Positions 34,554 through 44,816 are shown, numbered from the stretch's first letter. The stretch: DNA of 64,000 nt from CBDFHB01 sp965250115 (GCA_965250115.1 CBDFNJ010000002.1:2418001-2482000), one strand, 5' to 3'. Notes: a model not told the origin generated them from the letters alone. Program-made: numbers and translations.

Positions 34554-35293
34554 GCATCGCCTCTGCTCGGGCCCACGACCCGTTCCGCCAGATGCTGGCC
34601 TGGTCGAGCGTGATGCATGGCTTGCTCTTCGCGGCCATCGTTCTCACGAGCTACTTCCAACCCTCTGCGCGCCTCCTCCCGGAGCCGGTGGGTGAGTTCA
34701 TCAACATAAATCTCGGACAGTCTGGCCCTGTCCCAGGTATGACAGGCGCGCCGCAGCCAGCGCCCGTAACACCCGAGCCCAAGCCCCCTAAGAAAGAGCC
34801 GACGGTCGTCCGCCCGACCAGAGAGCAGAGAAACGAGCTGCCGAGTCCCGAGGCCCAGGTCAAGAAACCGCCACCGTTCGAGAAGCCCAAGCAAGACTCT
34901 GGCTTGCGTGGCAAAGACGCTGCGAGCGCGCAATCGGCTGATCTGAAGACGGCGCCGGGCATTCACGGGCTCGGACTCGGTGGGGCTTCCGGGGGCTCGC
35001 CCTTCGACGGCGACTTCCACTACGACTATTACGCAAGCCAGATGTTCACGAAGATCCATCAGCACTGGCAGCGCACGGTCGTTCGAGGCAAAAACGTCCA
35101 TACCATCGTCCAATTCACGATTCAGAGGAACGGGGAGGTCACCGATGTCGAAGTCGAGCGGTCGTGCGGCGCGCGCTTGCTCGACCGGAGCGCCATGCGC
35201 GCCGTGATGCTCGCCAGCCCCTTGCCTCCGCTACCCAACTCGTTTCTGCGAGATCAGCAGCCGGTACATCTTCAATTCTTTCACTCGGAGTAA
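34550..35293 (+). CDS. tolA: TolA/TonB-like energy-transducing periplasmic protein
   Basis: The 247-residue protein has one N-terminal membrane span (about 16-36) and a Pro/Lys-rich periplasmic linker (PEPKPPKKEP...KKPPPFEKPKQ). The C-terminal TonB/TolA-type domain reads YYASQMFTKIHQHWQRTVV...VQFTIQRNGEVTDVEVERSCG. By position and architecture it should couple TolQR to outer-membrane Pal/TolB. The C-terminal domain is closer to TonB_C than to enterobacterial TolA, so the exact name is a matter of convention. Confidence 0.85.
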   Translation: MSIASARAHDPFRQMLAWSSVMHGLLFAAIVLTSYFQPSARLLPEPVGEFININLGQSGPVPGMTGAPQPAPVTPEPKPPKKEPTVVRPTREQRNELPSPEAQVKKPPPFEKPKQDSGLRGKDAASAQSADLKTAPGIHGLGLGGASGGSPFDGDFHYDYYASQMFTKIHQHWQRTVVRGKNVHTIVQFTIQRNGEVTDVEVERSCGARLLDRSAMRAVMLASPLPPLPNSFLRDQQPVHLQFFHSE

Positions 35294-35301
35294 ACTAGAA
35301 G

Positions 35302-36675
35302 ATGAAACACGTCATGCGCGCATCGCTCGTCATGGGCCTCGCGCTCGTCGCGATGAACGGATACTACCGGACGACCTATTCGGCAGGTCCCTCTCAAGAC
35401 CAAACGCTGCAGCAACCGTCCACGAGCGACTGGTACCTGAATATACGTCGGCCGGGCCGACCCGTGGCGATGGCCATTCCCGATTTCGAGGTCGGTACGT
35501 CCGACGCGAGCGAGGCCGGGGGAACGATCTCCGAGGTCGTCTGGGCCGACATGGAGTTTGCCTCGCTCTATCGTCTCGTGCCCAAGCGCTTCTACAGCAT
35601 CGCGGAGTCGCCGACCGATCCGAGGAAAATCGACTACTACCAGTGGGAGTCGATCGGCTCCGACATTCTCATTCGAGGCGTGTCCGAGATCCAGCGGGAC
35701 CGCCTGATTACCGAAGTCCGTATCTACGCGGTTATGGCGCAGGAGATGGTTTTTGGCAAACGTTACGAGGGACCCGTGAGCGCGGCGCGGATCATGGCAC
35801 ACCGCATCGCCGACGACATCTTGATACAGGCGGGCAACTACCGTGGCATCAATCAGACGAAGCTCGCCTTCTCGAGCGACCGACGAGGCGAGAGGAGCAA
35901 AGAAATCTACATCATGGATTACGACGGCGTCGCCCAGAAGCCACTCACCGCCAATCGCTCTTTGAACCTGACGCCGACCTGGGCGCCGGACGGCCGCTCC
36001 CTGGCCTATATCTCGTACCGCACCGGCACACCTTCCCTGCACGTCGCGCATATCTACGAGGGCCGCGGCGAGGTCTTCGATACCGGCGAGGGAATGGCCA
36101 TCAATCCGGCTTGGTCGCCCGATGGCTCGCAGATCGCTTTCACCTCTACACGTGACGGAAATTCCGAGCTTTATTTGATCCGGTCCGACGGAACCGCGCT
36201 GAAGCGCTTGACCGACCATCCGGGCATCGACACCTCACCCTGCTGGTCGCCGACCGGGCGTGAGATTGCCTTTACCTCGGACCGGACAGGCGCGCCCCAG
36301 ATCTACGCGATGGACACGGAGGGCTTGAATCTGCGACGCATCTCCTACGAAGGCAGCTACAACGACTCGCCGAGCTGGTCGCCCTCTCGCCAGTACAGCG
36401 AGCTCACCTATACGTCCCGGATCGAGCGAGGGCCCTTCGACATTGTCGTCTACGATTTCCAGACCAAGCAGACACGACAGCTCACGACCGGGCGCGGCAG
36501 CAACGAAAGCCCCGACTGGTCGCCAAACGGACTTCACATCATCTACACGTCGACGAGAACCGGCACGAGCCAGATCTTCACGATGAACCGAAACGGGACG
36601 AATCAGCGGCAGCTCACACGAACTGGAAACAACTCGACGCCGCAGTGGGGCCCGTTTTCTGGACAGGACTCATGA
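35302..36675 (+). CDS. tolB: Tol-Pal system beta-propeller protein TolB
   Basis: The 457-residue periplasmic protein has a signal peptide (MRASLVMGLALVAMNG) and the TolB N-terminal domain (PVAMAIPDFEVGT...RFYSI). Its beta-propeller is made of WD40-like PD40 repeats (KLAFSSDRRGERSKEIYIMD, LTPTWAPDGRSLAYIS, NPAWSPDGSQIAFTS and so on). It shuttles between Pal and TolA during outer-membrane constriction. Eight bases after the tolA/tonB stop. Complete. Confidence 0.95.
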   Translation: MKHVMRASLVMGLALVAMNGYYRTTYSAGPSQDQTLQQPSTSDWYLNIRRPGRPVAMAIPDFEVGTSDASEAGGTISEVVWADMEFASLYRLVPKRFYSIAESPTDPRKIDYYQWESIGSDILIRGVSEIQRDRLITEVRIYAVMAQEMVFGKRYEGPVSAARIMAHRIADDILIQAGNYRGINQTKLAFSSDRRGERSKEIYIMDYDGVAQKPLTANRSLNLTPTWAPDGRSLAYISYRTGTPSLHVAHIYEGRGEVFDTGEGMAINPAWSPDGSQIAFTSTRDGNSELYLIRSDGTALKRLTDHPGIDTSPCWSPTGREIAFTSDRTGAPQIYAMDTEGLNLRRISYEGSYNDSPSWSPSRQYSELTYTSRIERGPFDIVVYDFQTKQTRQLTTGRGSNESPDWSPNGLHIIYTSTRTGTSQIFTMNRNGTNQRQLTRTGNNSTPQWGPFSGQDS

Positions 36676-36700
36676 CGACGAAGTCCAAAGGAGAAAGTGC

Positions 36701-37294
36701 TTGAGCACGACAAAAACGAACCTCTATCTTTTTACCGCCCTGCTCGTCTTCCTGGTGGGGCTCGGCTGCGGCAGCAAAACCGACAGGCCCTCGGCGACGA
36801 CGATCGGACCTCCGCCGCCGATACGAACCACGACGACGACGGCCCCCGTGGTCGCCGAGACGCCTCCCGATCTCACCGAGAGGGACGAAGAATCGCTACG
36901 GAGCATGACAGACCCGGATGACATCTACACGCGCTCACTCGAGGACATCAACGCCCAATCACCCCTCGACGACATTCAGTTCGACTTCGATAGCGCTGCG
37001 CTCACGGACCAGGCGCGCGCTATTCTGGGTCGGCATGCGGAATGGCTGGGGGGCTACTCGGATGTGACCCTCTTGATCGAGGGCCACTGTGACGAGCGCG
37101 GTACCGTGGAGTACAATCTCGCACTCGGTGAGAGACGCGCCAACGCTGCCTATAGCTATCTGATGAGCCTGGGGATCGTGGCGACCCGGCTGAAGACGAT
37201 AAGCTACGGGAAGGAGTTTCCTTTCGACCCGAACCATACGGAAGAGGCCTGGGGGCGGAACCGCCGGGCGCACTTCGAGCCCACCGCAAAGTAG
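36701..37294 (+). CDS. pal: Peptidoglycan-associated lipoprotein Pal
   Basis: The 197-residue lipoprotein has the lipobox VGLGC (Cys at about residue 24) and a Thr-rich linker. The C-terminal OmpA-like domain reads QFDFDSAALTDQARAIL, LLIEGHCDERGTVEYNLALGERRA, and ends GRNRRAHFEPTAK. The conserved Asp/Arg of the meso-diaminopimelate site are visible. It anchors the outer membrane to peptidoglycan. TTG start at 36701 preceded by AAAGGAG. Confidence 0.95.
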   Translation: MSTTKTNLYLFTALLVFLVGLGCGSKTDRPSATTIGPPPPIRTTTTTAPVVAETPPDLTERDEESLRSMTDPDDIYTRSLEDINAQSPLDDIQFDFDSAALTDQARAILGRHAEWLGGYSDVTLLIEGHCDERGTVEYNLALGERRANAAYSYLMSLGIVATRLKTISYGKEFPFDPNHTEEAWGRNRRAHFEPTAK

Positions 37295-37316
37295 AACGAG
37301 GATCAGGAGGCCACAC

Positions 37317-38195
37317 GTGAATCGCATCCGATGGGTTGAGACCGGCGTGGCTGTTCTTGTGCTCGCCGGCGCCCTTGGCACTCCGGTTCTTGGCGCGCAG
37401 AAGAAGGAGGACATCATCCTCGCGGAGCTACGGCATATTCAGGTGCAGCTCTCGCAACTTCAGACCTCTCACGCCGCTCTGAAGGACGCGCTAGAAGCGC
37501 TCAACGCCCGCTCGGACGAACAAACGAGCTCTTGGGCGAAGACTCTGGCCGACTCCAAGTTGAGTTTGGAAGGACTGCAGGAGGACATCTCCATCCTGAC
37601 TGCGCGGGTCGACGAGACGAATGGGCGCATCGGTAATCTCCATCAGGAGCTCGCATCGATGCGCCAATCGCAGCAGCCGCTCGTTATGATGGGCCTCGAG
37701 GGCGAGGAAGGAGCGGCCGAGGGTGCGATGGCAGGTGAGGCAGGGACTTCCGCCCAGGGCGTTCCCTCCCCCGTGGTGATGACGGGTGGCGTGAGCGTCA
37801 CGGACATCTACAATCAAGCTCGCATCGACTACATGCAAGGTCGCTACTCGCTCGCGATCTCGGGATTCAAGGATGTACTCGATCTGGATCCCGGGGGCGA
37901 CCTCGCGGACAATGCGCATTACTGGACGGGCGAGGCCTATATCGCGCAGCGTCAACACCAGTCCGCTCTTCAGGAGTTCGACGTCATCATCCGTGACTAT
38001 CCGGACAGCAACAAGCGTCCCGACGCCTATTTGAAAAAGGCGATTACGCTCGAGCTCATGGATAGGCGCTCGGAAGCCATGCTCATGTACGAGCTCGTGA
38101 TCGAGCAGTTTCCCCGATCGCCTCAGCAGCGGGTCGCCCGCCGCAAGCTCGAGCAGATTATGAGGACGACCCGTCCCGATCCCGAGGGAGGATAG
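37317..38195 (+). CDS. cpoB: Tol-Pal-associated coordinator CpoB (YbgF)
   Basis: The 292-residue periplasmic protein has a signal peptide (ending VLGA), a trimerising coiled coil (about 30-115) and a low-complexity Gly/Ala linker. The C-terminal TPR domain reads YNQARIDYMQGRYSLAISGFKDVL ... YWTGEAYIAQRQHQSALQEF. It links peptidoglycan synthesis with Tol-driven outer-membrane constriction. GTG start with GGAGG upstream. Last gene of the tol-pal operon. Confidence 0.93.
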   Translation: MNRIRWVETGVAVLVLAGALGTPVLGAQKKEDIILAELRHIQVQLSQLQTSHAALKDALEALNARSDEQTSSWAKTLADSKLSLEGLQEDISILTARVDETNGRIGNLHQELASMRQSQQPLVMMGLEGEEGAAEGAMAGEAGTSAQGVPSPVVMTGGVSVTDIYNQARIDYMQGRYSLAISGFKDVLDLDPGGDLADNAHYWTGEAYIAQRQHQSALQEFDVIIRDYPDSNKRPDAYLKKAITLELMDRRSEAMLMYELVIEQFPRSPQQRVARRKLEQIMRTTRPDPEGG

Positions 38196-38236
38196 TCAGT
38201 CATTTATTCGTCTTTAGTCCCCAGGAGGGTAAATTC

Positions 38237-38662
38237 ATGAGAGGCGTCAACAAAGTCATTCTGATTGGGAACCTGGGAAGAGATCCCGAAATCCGCTACA
38301 CCCGCGATGGCACCGCGGTCGCGAACTTGAACCTGGCGACGTCGGAGAGCTGGAACGACGCGAATGGACAGCGGCAAGAGCGCACCGAGTGGCATCGGGT
38401 CGTCGCCTGGGCGCGGCTCGCCGAGATCGCCAAGGAGTATCTCGGCAAAGGCAAGCAGGTCTACATCGAGGGCAAGCTCCAGACGCGATCGTGGGAGGAC
38501 AAGGACGGCCACAAACGCTACACGACCGAGATCAAGGCCGATCAGATGGTCATGCTCGGTGGACGCGGCGATGGGCCGCGTGCAGACGCCGAACCCCCGC
38601 CGGAGCCGGAGGGGCACAACCTGCAACCGTTCGAAGCGACCGAAGAAGACGTCCCTTTCTGA
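38237..38662 (+). CDS. ssb: Single-stranded DNA-binding protein
   Basis: The 141-residue SSB begins MRGVNKVILIGNLGRDPEIRYT, followed by the OB fold (WHRVVAWARLAEIAKEYLGKGKQVYIEGKLQTR) and an acidic tail ending EEDVPF, the protein-interaction tip. GGAGGG ribosome-binding site. It lies 42 bp after cpoB. A 73-bp dispersed repeat begins a few bases after the stop. Confidence 0.97.
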   Translation: MRGVNKVILIGNLGRDPEIRYTRDGTAVANLNLATSESWNDANGQRQERTEWHRVVAWARLAEIAKEYLGKGKQVYIEGKLQTRSWEDKDGHKRYTTEIKADQMVMLGGRGDGPRADAEPPPEPEGHNLQPFEATEEDVPF

Positions 38663-38668
38663 CCCGCA

Positions 38669-38741
38669 CCGGAAAAACGCGCGCGCGTCTGCCGGCGAAC
38701 CTGTAAAGCCGCGACCGGCGACCGCGGGGCGAGATGGAGCT
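38669..38741. repeat. 73-bp dispersed repeat, copy 1
   Basis: Begins CCGGAAAAACGCGCGCGCG and ends GAGATGGAGCT. The copy at 57075-57147 has the same length and only four differences. It contains CCGCG...CGCGG, so it can fold. It lies between ssb and the sensor kinase; non-coding, similar in character to small intergenic repeats of the REP/ERIC type. Confidence 0.75.
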
Positions 38742-38864
38742 GGCTCGTGACAATCATTGGAACGAAAGGCTACGCTTAAGGTAGCTCGGCGTCGCTTCTC
38801 TCGAGGCTCACGTTCCGTCAATTCTTGCTGACGTAACATTGGAAACCGACTCGGGAGGTCTCCT

Positions 38865-41504
38865 ATGGACAGATTCCAGCTAGCGAAATTCAAGGAACGC
38901 GCGCGCAAGGCGACGCTTGGCCCATGGCGAGTCGCGAGACGCAACAACGTTTCGGCATCGCGGCCCGAGGATGAGAGCTTCATCGTCGAGTCGGAGACAA
39001 CCTTCGTCGATAAGAACGGGACACATCACCAAAAACCACCCCGGGGAGCGAATGGTCAATGGGCATCGGGTAAGGAGGTCAACTCGCACGACTCGTGGCT
39101 CGCCGATGTTCTCAGATTGGACGATGCCGAATTCATCGCCGACTCTCGAGAGGACGTGCCTCGGCTGGTTTCAGAAGTGGAACGACTCTACGCTGAGCTG
39201 GATCGGAGGGAAGGGATATTCGTCGAGGAATCGAAATCCCTTCGCGTCCAGATCGAGCAGCTACAACGCAAGGCGAAAGCGGGAAGAGAAAGAATCGAAA
39301 GGCTGAAAGCGAGCGAGGAGCGTCTCGCGATCCTCTTTGAACACGCGCCGGACGGATACTATCTGAGCGATCTGAATGGAACCTTCGTCGATGGCAACCG
39401 AGCCGCAGAGGAGATGTGCGGCTACGGGCGCAACGAGCTTGCCGGGAAGAACTTCTTGATGTTGAACCTCCTGACGCCGAGGGAGATCGCGAAGGCGGCG
39501 AAGTTGCTCGCGCAAAACGCTCTCGGGATGGGGACCGGATCTAATGAGTTCACTCTCAAGCGGAAAGACGGCCGCCGAGTTCTCGTCGAAATAAGAACGG
39601 GTCTACGCGGATTCGTGTGGGTTGAAGACGGCATTTCTGGGTAATGGCGGAAGGAATGCCGCCACGATCTTCAGCTTGAGATATTCCTCGTCGCGATAGC
39701 CGTAGGCGCGTCGTTGCAGCACACGGATTTTGTTGTTGACCCCTTCAACTAGGAGGCGCAGACGTTCCATCTCGGCCACCGCCTTGTCCGGCACAGCTTG
39801 CCCACATGCGTCGCAAAACGCTAGGTGTAGCGCGAGTTGTTCGCCAGCCAGTCCAGGTGTTCTACATGCACACCGCCGCACCCGGGACAGTTGACGCGCC
39901 AACGCTCGTATTCCATATAGATCCGCCAGCCTGCCAACGACAGGTCGCGGACCCGGCACACTTGCTTGTCATAGCGCCCCCGGCACCGTTGCCCACAGTA
40001 AGAGCACACAGCTGTTTTTTTCGCCTCTTGAGCTGGATGACGCGGGCGTATCGGTCACCGAATAGACCCTTCAATCCGGCACCAACCACGAAACCTGGCA
40101 GCGCAAACAGCGAGCGGATCGACTGGGAATTTTTCACTCGGTTAGCCTATCCTAAAAATGGACCACTTTTCAGCACCTGATGAAGTACTCGATACCTTTT
40201 CCACACAATGAGTTACACTGTTTTTCCGTCAGGACTTACCCACACGAATCCGCGTAGACCCATAAGGAACATACCCCGTCAAGATCAACGGGCGCACACT
40301 CGTTTTGGGAATCGCGCGAGACATCACGGCTCTAAAGCGCGCGGAGGATGCCTTACGCCAGAGCGAGGAGCGCTATGAACGCGCCGCAAACGCGGGACGC
40401 GTGGGCGTCTGGGAATGGGATCTGTCCACCGGCGAGATGCATATCGACCCCAATCTGAAGAGCCTGCTGGGCTTCGAGAACGCGGAGATTGGAAATCACG
40501 TGGATGACCGGACAAGCCACGTCCATCCGGCGGATATCGAGCGCGTGAGAGACGCGGCGGAGACGTGTACGGGCGGAGAGCCCCTGCGATATGAGCTGGA
40601 GCATCGAATGGTGCACAAGGACGGGAGTGTCAGGTGGTTTCAGGCGCGGGGCACCGTCCTTCAGGATCATGAGGGCAAGCCTCGCCGAATGGTCGGGACC
40701 GATCTCGACGTCACTTCACTGAAACGGGCGGAGGAAGAAAAAGCGCTCCTCGAAGCAAAGCTGCGACACAGCCGCGTGCAGAAGCACAAGAGCTTGCAGA
40801 TTTTTGCGACAGCCATAGTGGAAAGCCTGGGCGACATGGTGATGAACATTTTGAATGGTGCCGGCACCGCACAATGGGACACGCTGAGTACGAATTCCAT
40901 TCCTCGGCGTGCAACAGATGAAGTGCGAGATGGCATGGTGAGGACGTCCGAGCTCCTCAGCAAGCTACAGACTTACACTGGGGAGCGAAAGCCGGAGACA
41001 GAGGGGGTGGATCTCAACGCGCTTGTTGCGGATATGGATCCCGTCTTGCAACGCCTTTCGAGAAACCTCACTCTCAAGTATCGCCTGGCCGAGGGACTTC
41101 CGCGTTTCGATGGAGCACCGAAAGATATTCGCGGCGTCATTCTGAATCTCGTTGAAAACTCAATCCAGTCCCTCGAAAGTGGCCGCGGAACCGTCACCAT
41201 CCTCACCGGAAGCGAGGAGTTGAAGCCCCTGACCGTTTGTGAGGCGGTCACCAGCGTTTCGCTACCTGCGGGGCGCTACGTTTTTCTGTAGGTTGTCGAT
41301 GCTGGCTCGGGAATGGACGAGGAAACGTATGAGAGGGCCTTCGATCCCTTCTTCACGACGAGTCGAGTCCGACGGGGACTTGGCCTAGCCGTGGTGCTCG
41401 GTAGCGTTCGCTCACATCGCGGCTTCATCCACCTAGAGACGGAGAGGGGCCGCGGAACGAACACGAAGATTTTCTTCCCCGTTGCCGATGATCGGATTAA
41501 CTAA
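38865..41504 (+). pseudogene. PAS sensor kinase-like gene broken by an ISL3 derivative and a TAG stop
   Basis: Residues 1 to about 105 resemble the Ea22-type domain seen in phage proteins (ERARKATLGPWRV ... DDAEFIADSREDVPRLVSEVERL). A coiled coil and PAS domain follow (ILFEHAPDGYYLSDLNGTFV). At VEIRT the ISL3 derivative (39599-40261) intervenes. The frame resumes with YPVKINGRTLVLGIARDITALKRAE, a second PAS (WEWDLSTGEMH), a helical region and an HATPase domain (LNLVENSIQSL, VVDAGSGM, FDPFFTTSR). TAG at 41289-41291 interrupts it after GRYVFL. The expected HisKA histidine is absent: the matching segment reads FATAIVESLGDMV. It has promoter-proximal GGAGG. Non-functional as it stands. Confidence 0.82.
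39599..40261 (-). mobile_element. ISL3-family deletion derivative, copy 2 (663 bp, non-autonomous)
   Basis: Same structure as 9148-9808, opposite strand: zinc-finger N-terminus fused to the C-terminal 50 codons, the same internal deletion and the same TAG. Ends GGGTCTACGCGG and CCGCGTAGACCC. The target duplication is ATAAGAAC (39591-39598) and ATAAGGAAC (40262-40270), i.e. 8 bp with one inserted G on the right. Excision restores the host PAS-kinase frame. Confidence 0.92.
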
Positions 41505-42281
41505 GAACAGCGTTGCGGTCATGTCCGCGTAAGGCGAGGAAAGTCCACGCCCGTCGTACTCCTTCGTCCCTCTAGATCGGGGTGCACGCAGTCTCTGCGC
41601 GGCCTTACTATCTCACCAGCGCCAGGTGAGAAGCGCGGTTGCCGGCGCCGAGCCTATTCATGCTGGTCACTCGGAGGCCAGGCCTGCCAAGCCTCGTAAG
41701 AGCCGGCCACGAGCTGCACCCGATCCGGATACAGATTCAGCGTTGCGTAACGATTGGCAACCTCGGGCGACACGAAAAGGACGTTGCCCTCAAACAGGAC
41801 GGTCCCGTTGGCTCGCACCCACACCGCGAAGCGGAATGGGATGTCTTCGGGCTTCTCTTTCAATGGACGGAGTCGGATTCGCTCCTCCTCAAATAAAATC
41901 GCCGGTGCCAACCCGCTGTCGCGGACGCTCCTCCCATGGTTGCTCTCACGGGTCCAGTCTTCGAGCTTCCCACTAACGTCCACCAAGGTCTCAAACGGCC
42001 CACGCTCGGACAGTGCGAGCCGCACGAGATCCGAAAGACGCCTTTCTTTGGCGTTTGGATGGAAAAATGACCGAACGGGATCGAGCTCAATCCCGAACCC
42101 GAGTCTCATGGCCATCTCGGCCGTGGCCGCGGTCCAATGGAAAGCGACCGGGTTGGTCGACCAGCTGGCCGACTTCGGATGGAGAAAGACTGCCACCAAA
42201 GGAAGCCCTCCCAATGTGGATAAGTGGGAGAGCATGAAGCGGATGAGTGTACCGATCTCCAAGTTCGGTACGATGGAAGCC

Positions 42282-43741
42282 GGGGATGTCCCGCCGGATG
42301 TTGAATTTGGGGTAGCGGCGGCTCCTTGGCCGGCCTAAGAATAGGTCTGCCAAACCAACCGTCTCCAGAGGGGGACAAGGAGCCACCATGCCAAGGAAAT
42401 CAAAGAAGCCAGTAAGAAAGCAAACGCACTCGCCTACGGGCAAGGTAGTTGGCCAAGTCGGTCAGATACTGCTACCGATGATAGCTGGGATCGCGGCCAC
42501 GAAGGCGGACCTGACGGAATGGGTGTACGAGCAAGGACTGACCGCATTGCACCTACTCCTGAGAGAGGACGCGGAGAAGATCGCGGGGCCGAAGGGCAAG
42601 CACGAGAAGGAGCGAACTCATAACCACTGGGGGAGCACGGATGGGGAGCTGAGCTTCGGCGGTCGTCGAATCCAAGTGTCGCGACCTCGAGTCCGTTCGA
42701 AGTCGGGCGAGGAGGCGTCGCTTCCACACTTCGAAGCCTTCCGCGAAGAAGACCCGCTTCCGGAGCGAGTGCTGAACCAGATCTTGGTGGGGGTATCGAC
42801 CCGAAATTACGAATCGAGTCTGGACAAACCCTCGGCGAAGTTGAAGTCTCGTGGCACGAGCAAGAGTGCCGCCAGCCGTCACCTCGTGAGCCAGACGACT
42901 AAGAAGCTCGAGGAATACCTATCTCGGAGGCTAGAGGAGTTCGAGCTTGCGGCACTAATGATGGATGGCCTTGAGGTGGCCGGACAGACCGTCGTCGTAA
43001 CTCTCGGTATCACAATAGATGGAACGAAGGTGCCCTTGGGTATATGGCTGGGCTCGACGGAGAACTCTCGGGTGTGCACCGCGATGTTGCAGAACCTTCT
43101 CGAGCTGGGATTGCGGGTCGACGAATCGATTCTCTGCGTAGTGGACGGAGGCAAAGGGATCCGCAAAGCACTCGTCGACGTTTTGGGGGATCTCGCGGTT
43201 ATCCAAAGATGCCAGCTCCACAAACTCCGAAATCTACGCTCGTACCTTCCCAAGTCCCGTCACGCCTACGTGCTCCAGACAATGAAGGAAGCGTACAAAT
43301 GCAAGAGTGCCGACAAGGCGCGCAAGCGACTTCAGGCATTGGTGTCGTGGCTCGAGCGAAACGGCTACGACGAAGCTGCCGGAAGCCTTCGCGAAGGGAT
43401 GGAAGAGACCCTCACGGTTGTGAAGCTCGCTCTACCCGAGTTACTTCGCAAATCTCTGGCCACGACAAACGCCATCGAGAATCTCAACGGCACCATCCGC
43501 AGAGTCTCGAGAAACGTCAAGCGGTGGAAGAGTCCTTCCATGATTCGCCGATGGACCGCTCTCGGCGTCGTCACGGCGGAGAAAAAGTTTCACCGTATCA
43601 AAGGCTATCGCCATATGGGCGCTCTCGTTCACGCGCTTAGAAGCAAACAGAAATCTCTTGACAGCGATGAGGTTGCTGCCTAAGAGTATTCACAGGTGCC
43701 GCCGCTACCCGACCAAATTCAACAGCGGCCGGGACATCCCC
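42282..43741 (+). mobile_element. IS256-B copy 3 (1460 bp)
   Basis: Ends GGGGATGTCCCG and CGGGACATCCCC, with a perfect 8-bp duplication TGGAAGCC (42274-42281 and 43742-43749). Inserted in the D1 gene. It shares private bases with copy 4, so the two are the closest pair. Confidence 0.96.
42388..43683 (+). CDS. IS256-family transposase (type B), copy 3
   Basis: Intact 431 residues, protein-identical to copies 2 and 4 as far as can be seen by eye. It has the same GGACAAGGAG ribosome-binding site. Confidence 0.95.
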   Translation: MPRKSKKPVRKQTHSPTGKVVGQVGQILLPMIAGIAATKADLTEWVYEQGLTALHLLLREDAEKIAGPKGKHEKERTHNHWGSTDGELSFGGRRIQVSRPRVRSKSGEEASLPHFEAFREEDPLPERVLNQILVGVSTRNYESSLDKPSAKLKSRGTSKSAASRHLVSQTTKKLEEYLSRRLEEFELAALMMDGLEVAGQTVVVTLGITIDGTKVPLGIWLGSTENSRVCTAMLQNLLELGLRVDESILCVVDGGKGIRKALVDVLGDLAVIQRCQLHKLRNLRSYLPKSRHAYVLQTMKEAYKCKSADKARKRLQALVSWLERNGYDEAAGSLREGMEETLTVVKLALPELLRKSLATTNAIENLNGTIRRVSRNVKRWKSPSMIRRWTALGVVTAEKKFHRIKGYRHMGALVHALRSKQKSLDSDEVAA

Positions 43742-44201
43742 TGGAAGCCTGTATCCAGCGTGAAAAGGCGAGGCGTTTCTCGGCTCCGTCCCGGAGACGT
43801 ACACGGACACGCCCGTAGTCGTGCTCGGAGACAGCTCCCGGCCGCAAGGCCGAGGCCTCGGTATGTCGCAACGAGCGCACGAGCGAGTAGAGCGCTGTCT
43901 TTCCTCCATCGTAGCCTTCGGCGCGGGCTCGGGCGAGCACATCCACGGTGTCCATGCCGGGCTCCGCACTCAGCCACTCCACGATCGGCTCCCGGAACCT
44001 TTCGATGTCGCTGGGACGACCTCGAGGATGGGAGGACGGCTCGTCAAGAGCCGTCACCACGGGTTCCCGGGCAATGCGTTGCACCGTCCGGAGGGACACG
44101 CTTGTCAGCTTAGCTACCTCCTTCTGCCGGTGACCGGTACGGAGCAACACTTGCACTTCGAGCCTCGTTAACCTCGAAATCGGCGTTCTCTTCGCTGTCA
44201 T

Positions 44202-44816
44202 TTGAACCGTCGTCCGTTCCACGTCCGAGTCATTCTTGAGCGCCTTCGAGTCCGATACTTGTTTTCGTTGCCATGGGGTCGAGTACCAGCGATACTGTAT
44301 CGCAAGGCGACTTTTCATTGCGACGGGAAAGACTCTTCGTTCGGCCGAAGGCGCCGTTTCTTGGGCCGGCCGATTTCTCTAAAGACTCACCTCGCTTTTG
44401 GAGTATCGCGTGAAGCACTTCCTCTATTTCTTAGGTTTCGCGAGACGGCTGTTTGCGCTGCGCCCGCCACGCCTCGGCGCTTCCAAGGTCTCTGTCGACC
44501 CCATCGCGCACCCGTTTTGACGGTAGGGGTTGCGGATGCAAAACACGCACCGGCGACGCGAGTTCCGACGCGTCATAAGGAATACTATAAAAATGAAACG
44601 TTTTGAAACGCGATCTTATGTGGAAACGCCTACAGCGGTGCAGGCAAATACCCGCAGCCTCCAAGTCACCAGACCGACGATGTGGTTTGAGTTGACGATG
44701 GCAGCGGGCGCGCGGGATGAGACGATTCCGGAAAGGTTGGCGTCTTGTGTGAACGGGCCGTTTTACTGGGTTACCAACAGGCTCCGGTACCGCGACGCGT
44801 TTACGCGCCTGCCGCG
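44202..44816. other. No recognisable gene between D1 and D2
   Basis: The stretch has no familiar protein in any frame. A plus-strand open frame at 44530-44820 has no recognised motif and converges into the D2 stop. It presumably includes the ends of the D-type elements. Confidence 0.45.

Larger units (their letters stand above)
41654..44201 (-). pseudogene. IstA-like protein D1 without catalytic triad, split by IS256-B
   Basis: N-terminal part 43742-44201: helix-turn-helix LEVQVLLRTGHRQKEVAKLTSVSLRTVQR, then ARARAEGYDGGKTALYSLVRSL and SEHDYGRVRVR. C-terminal part 41654-42281: LIRFMLSHLSTLGGLPLVAV...RLRPLKEKPEDIPFRFAVWV...LNLYPDRVQLVAG. These blocks match IS21-type transposases of the kind HTH-rve-C, but the usual AVFDRPKT reads AVFLHPKS and the usual QKGSVEN segment is replaced. 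The two parts join in frame when IS256-B copy 3 and one TGGAAGCC are removed. It may be a decayed transposase or a repurposed DNA-binding protein. The gap 41505-41653 holds nothing clear. Confidence 0.65.

Noticed and set aside
41520..41640. RNase P RNA-like motif (GAGGAAAGTCC) after the sensor-kinase gene
   Set aside because: Only the short motif is present. The following sequence does not fold into the RNase P specificity domain and the rest of the RNA is missing; coincidence or a tiny relic at most.
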